Assembly (NCBI GenBank): GCA_900542795.1
Contig: UQPD01000132.1
Span: 1-7,332 of the forward strand
Reading direction: 5' to 3'
DNA from: an uncultured Prevotella sp.
GTDB taxonomy: Bacteria; Bacteroidota; Bacteroidia; Bacteroidales; Bacteroidaceae
DNA length: 7,332 nucleotides
Shown here piece by piece: positions 6,385 to 7,332 of the stretch. Position 1 is the first letter of the stretch. Each line of letters begins with the position of its first letter. The position numbers and the translations under genes were made by a program. Under the pieces are notes generated by a model. It had not been told where the DNA came from. It worked only from the letters and a program-made list of their open reading frames with translations, and ran no database searches.

Positions 6385-7269
6385 ATGAAACAATCTATAT
6401 TGCGTTGCATGGGCATGGTGCTTCTTTTAGTCCTTTGCTCCTTTACAAGTTTTGCGCAGAAAGTTGTAAATGTTGAGGCTGAAATAACCTTCCCTGCTCC
6501 GTTAAACATGAGTCCGATTGAGGCAAAGGCTGAAGCCTTGCATCAAGCCAAGGTGAAGGCTTTGGCTGACAAGTTTGGTACTACAATTTCGCAGATAAAC
6601 ACTTCGTATGAAAAGGAGAAGAATGGTAAACTGACAGACAAATTTATTTCGTTGTCGGAGGATGAGGTGCGTGGCGAATGGATTGAAACTTTGGGTACGC
6701 CTGAGTATAAACTGACTATGACAGACAATGCGTTGCTTGTTACAGTTAAGGTAAAGGGACGTGCACGTGCCATAACGCATGCGGCTGTTAACCTTAGTGT
6801 CAAGACTTTGCGCAATGGTACGGAAGATACTTTTGAAACAGCTGAGTTTAAAGATGGGGATGATATTTATCTGTCGTTTCAGTCGCCTATAAATGGTTAT
6901 TGCTTGGCATATTTGGTGGATGAGGCGCAAACGGCATATTGTCTTTTGCCTTATCGCAACCAAACAACGGGTAGCTTTCCTATAAAAGCGAATAAGCACT
7001 ATGTATTTTTCTCCGAAGAGAAGGCTACGGATATTTCACCTCAAATAGTGGATGCTTATACGCTATCAGCTGCAGACGACCACGAATTTAACCGTTTGTA
7101 TGTCATTTTCTCGCCCAATGAATTTACAAAGGCGGTAGATAAGAGTTCGAGCAATTTGTTGCCACGCCAAACAACCTTCGAGGCTTTCCAAAAATGGCTT
7201 TCTCGTTGCCTCAAGTCTGATACTAAAATGACGGTTGTGGTGAAGAATTTGGTAATAAAAAAGGAATAA
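6385..7269 (+). CDS. Exported DUF4384-type protein
   Basis: This 294-residue protein has a clear Sec signal peptide with hydrophobic core at 11-23 and likely cleavage at SFA24-Q25, a typical Bacteroidetes pattern. C18 is in the core but lacks a proper lipobox, so a soluble periplasmic or secreted protein is more likely than a lipoprotein. Residues about 40-60 (EAKAEALHQAKVKALADKFG) form a charged Ala-rich helix like those in LPP20/FlgT-N-type domains. Residues about 155-240 resemble DUF4384 (YLSFQSPINGYCLAYLVDE, then CLLPY). No catalytic motif is visible and I do not assign a function. The ATG at 6385 follows an A-rich leader (AAAAAAATAA) with no Shine-Dalgarno site. It has its own promoter after the GH31 terminator, so it is not in that operon. 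It may lead a longer operon, since no terminator is seen before the contig ends 23 bases after the stop. Confidence 0.8.
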   Translation: MKQSILRCMGMVLLLVLCSFTSFAQKVVNVEAEITFPAPLNMSPIEAKAEALHQAKVKALADKFGTTISQINTSYEKEKNGKLTDKFISLSEDEVRGEWIETLGTPEYKLTMTDNALLVTVKVKGRARAITHAAVNLSVKTLRNGTEDTFETAEFKDGDDIYLSFQSPINGYCLAYLVDEAQTAYCLLPYRNQTTGSFPIKANKHYVFFSEEKATDISPQIVDAYTLSAADDHEFNRLYVIFSPNEFTKAVDKSSSNLLPRQTTFEAFQKWLSRCLKSDTKMTVVVKNLVIKKE

Positions 7270-7292
7270 GTATTAAGTGTTAAGTATTAAGT
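7267..7292 (+). repeat. TAAGTRT heptamer tandem repeat at the 3' genomic edge
   Basis: TAAGTAT, TAAGTGT and TAAGTAT follow each other, then a partial TAAGT. The first unit contains the stop codon of the DUF4384 gene. The array runs straight into the adapter, so its real length is unknown, and it is a likely reason for the contig ending here. Confidence 0.85.
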
Positions 7293-7332
7293 CTGTCTCT
7301 TATACACATCTGACGCTGCCGACGATCTTACG
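7293..7332. other. Nextera Read 1 adapter, reverse complement, plus probable i5 index (not genomic)
   Basis: Bases 7293-7325 are the full 33-base reverse complement of the Nextera Read 1 adapter, including the mosaic end at 7293-7311. The last seven bases, TCTTACG, match the first seven of the reverse complement of i5 index S517 (GCGTAAGA, from memory). This fits read-through of a short insert. Confidence 0.97.

Noticed and set aside
1..7322. Contig as a transposon with 30-base terminal inverted repeats
   Set aside because: The repeats are the Nextera adapter with Tn5 mosaic ends. There is no transposase gene and the right-hand repeat is followed by index-like sequence.

Overview
The window looks like a short chromosomal contig from a Bacteroidales bacterium, most likely a Prevotella relative. 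The main evidence is three good matches to the Bacteroidetes promoter element TAnnTTTG, start codons with A-rich leaders and no Shine-Dalgarno site, signal peptides cleaved before Q or after VHA, and gene families typical of the group. Both ends are not genomic. Bases 1-30 and 7293-7325 are the Illumina Nextera (Tn5) Read 1 adapter in opposite orientations, and the last seven bases look like part of an i5 index. Only about 31-7292 should be read as genome.

Layout, all on the + strand. (1) 140-1705 encodes a AAA-ATPase-like/PD-(D/E)XK nuclease-like protein, a family often found in many copies in Bacteroidales and still without an established role. It has a candidate promoter and an AT-rich inverted repeat after the stop. 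(2) The 602-base gap 1706-2307 holds no protein gene I accept. It carries a promoter, two tandem tRNA-Gln(CTG) genes 116 bases apart, a strong intrinsic terminator, a perfect 12-bp hairpin, and a promoter for the next gene. (3) 2308-6213 encodes the main gene, a secreted 1301-residue GH31 glycoside hydrolase followed by FN3, F5/8 type C (CBM32-like), dockerin-like and cohesin-like modules. It ends at a 19-bp-stem terminator. (4) 6385-7269 encodes a secreted DUF4384-type protein with its own promoter. The contig stops at a heptamer repeat just after it.

The genes look like four independent transcription units, each with its own promoter or terminator, rather than one operon. The GH31 enzyme is probably an exported glycan-degrading enzyme, and its catalytic-site motifs fit the alpha-N-acetylgalactosaminidase branch of GH31 (inferred; not proven from sequence alone). 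The most unusual feature is a dockerin-like and a cohesin-like module side by side at the C-terminus of one enzyme, which would allow self-assembly or assembly with partner enzymes. No SusC/SusD pair, scaffoldin or regulator is present in the window, so the wider locus is unknown.
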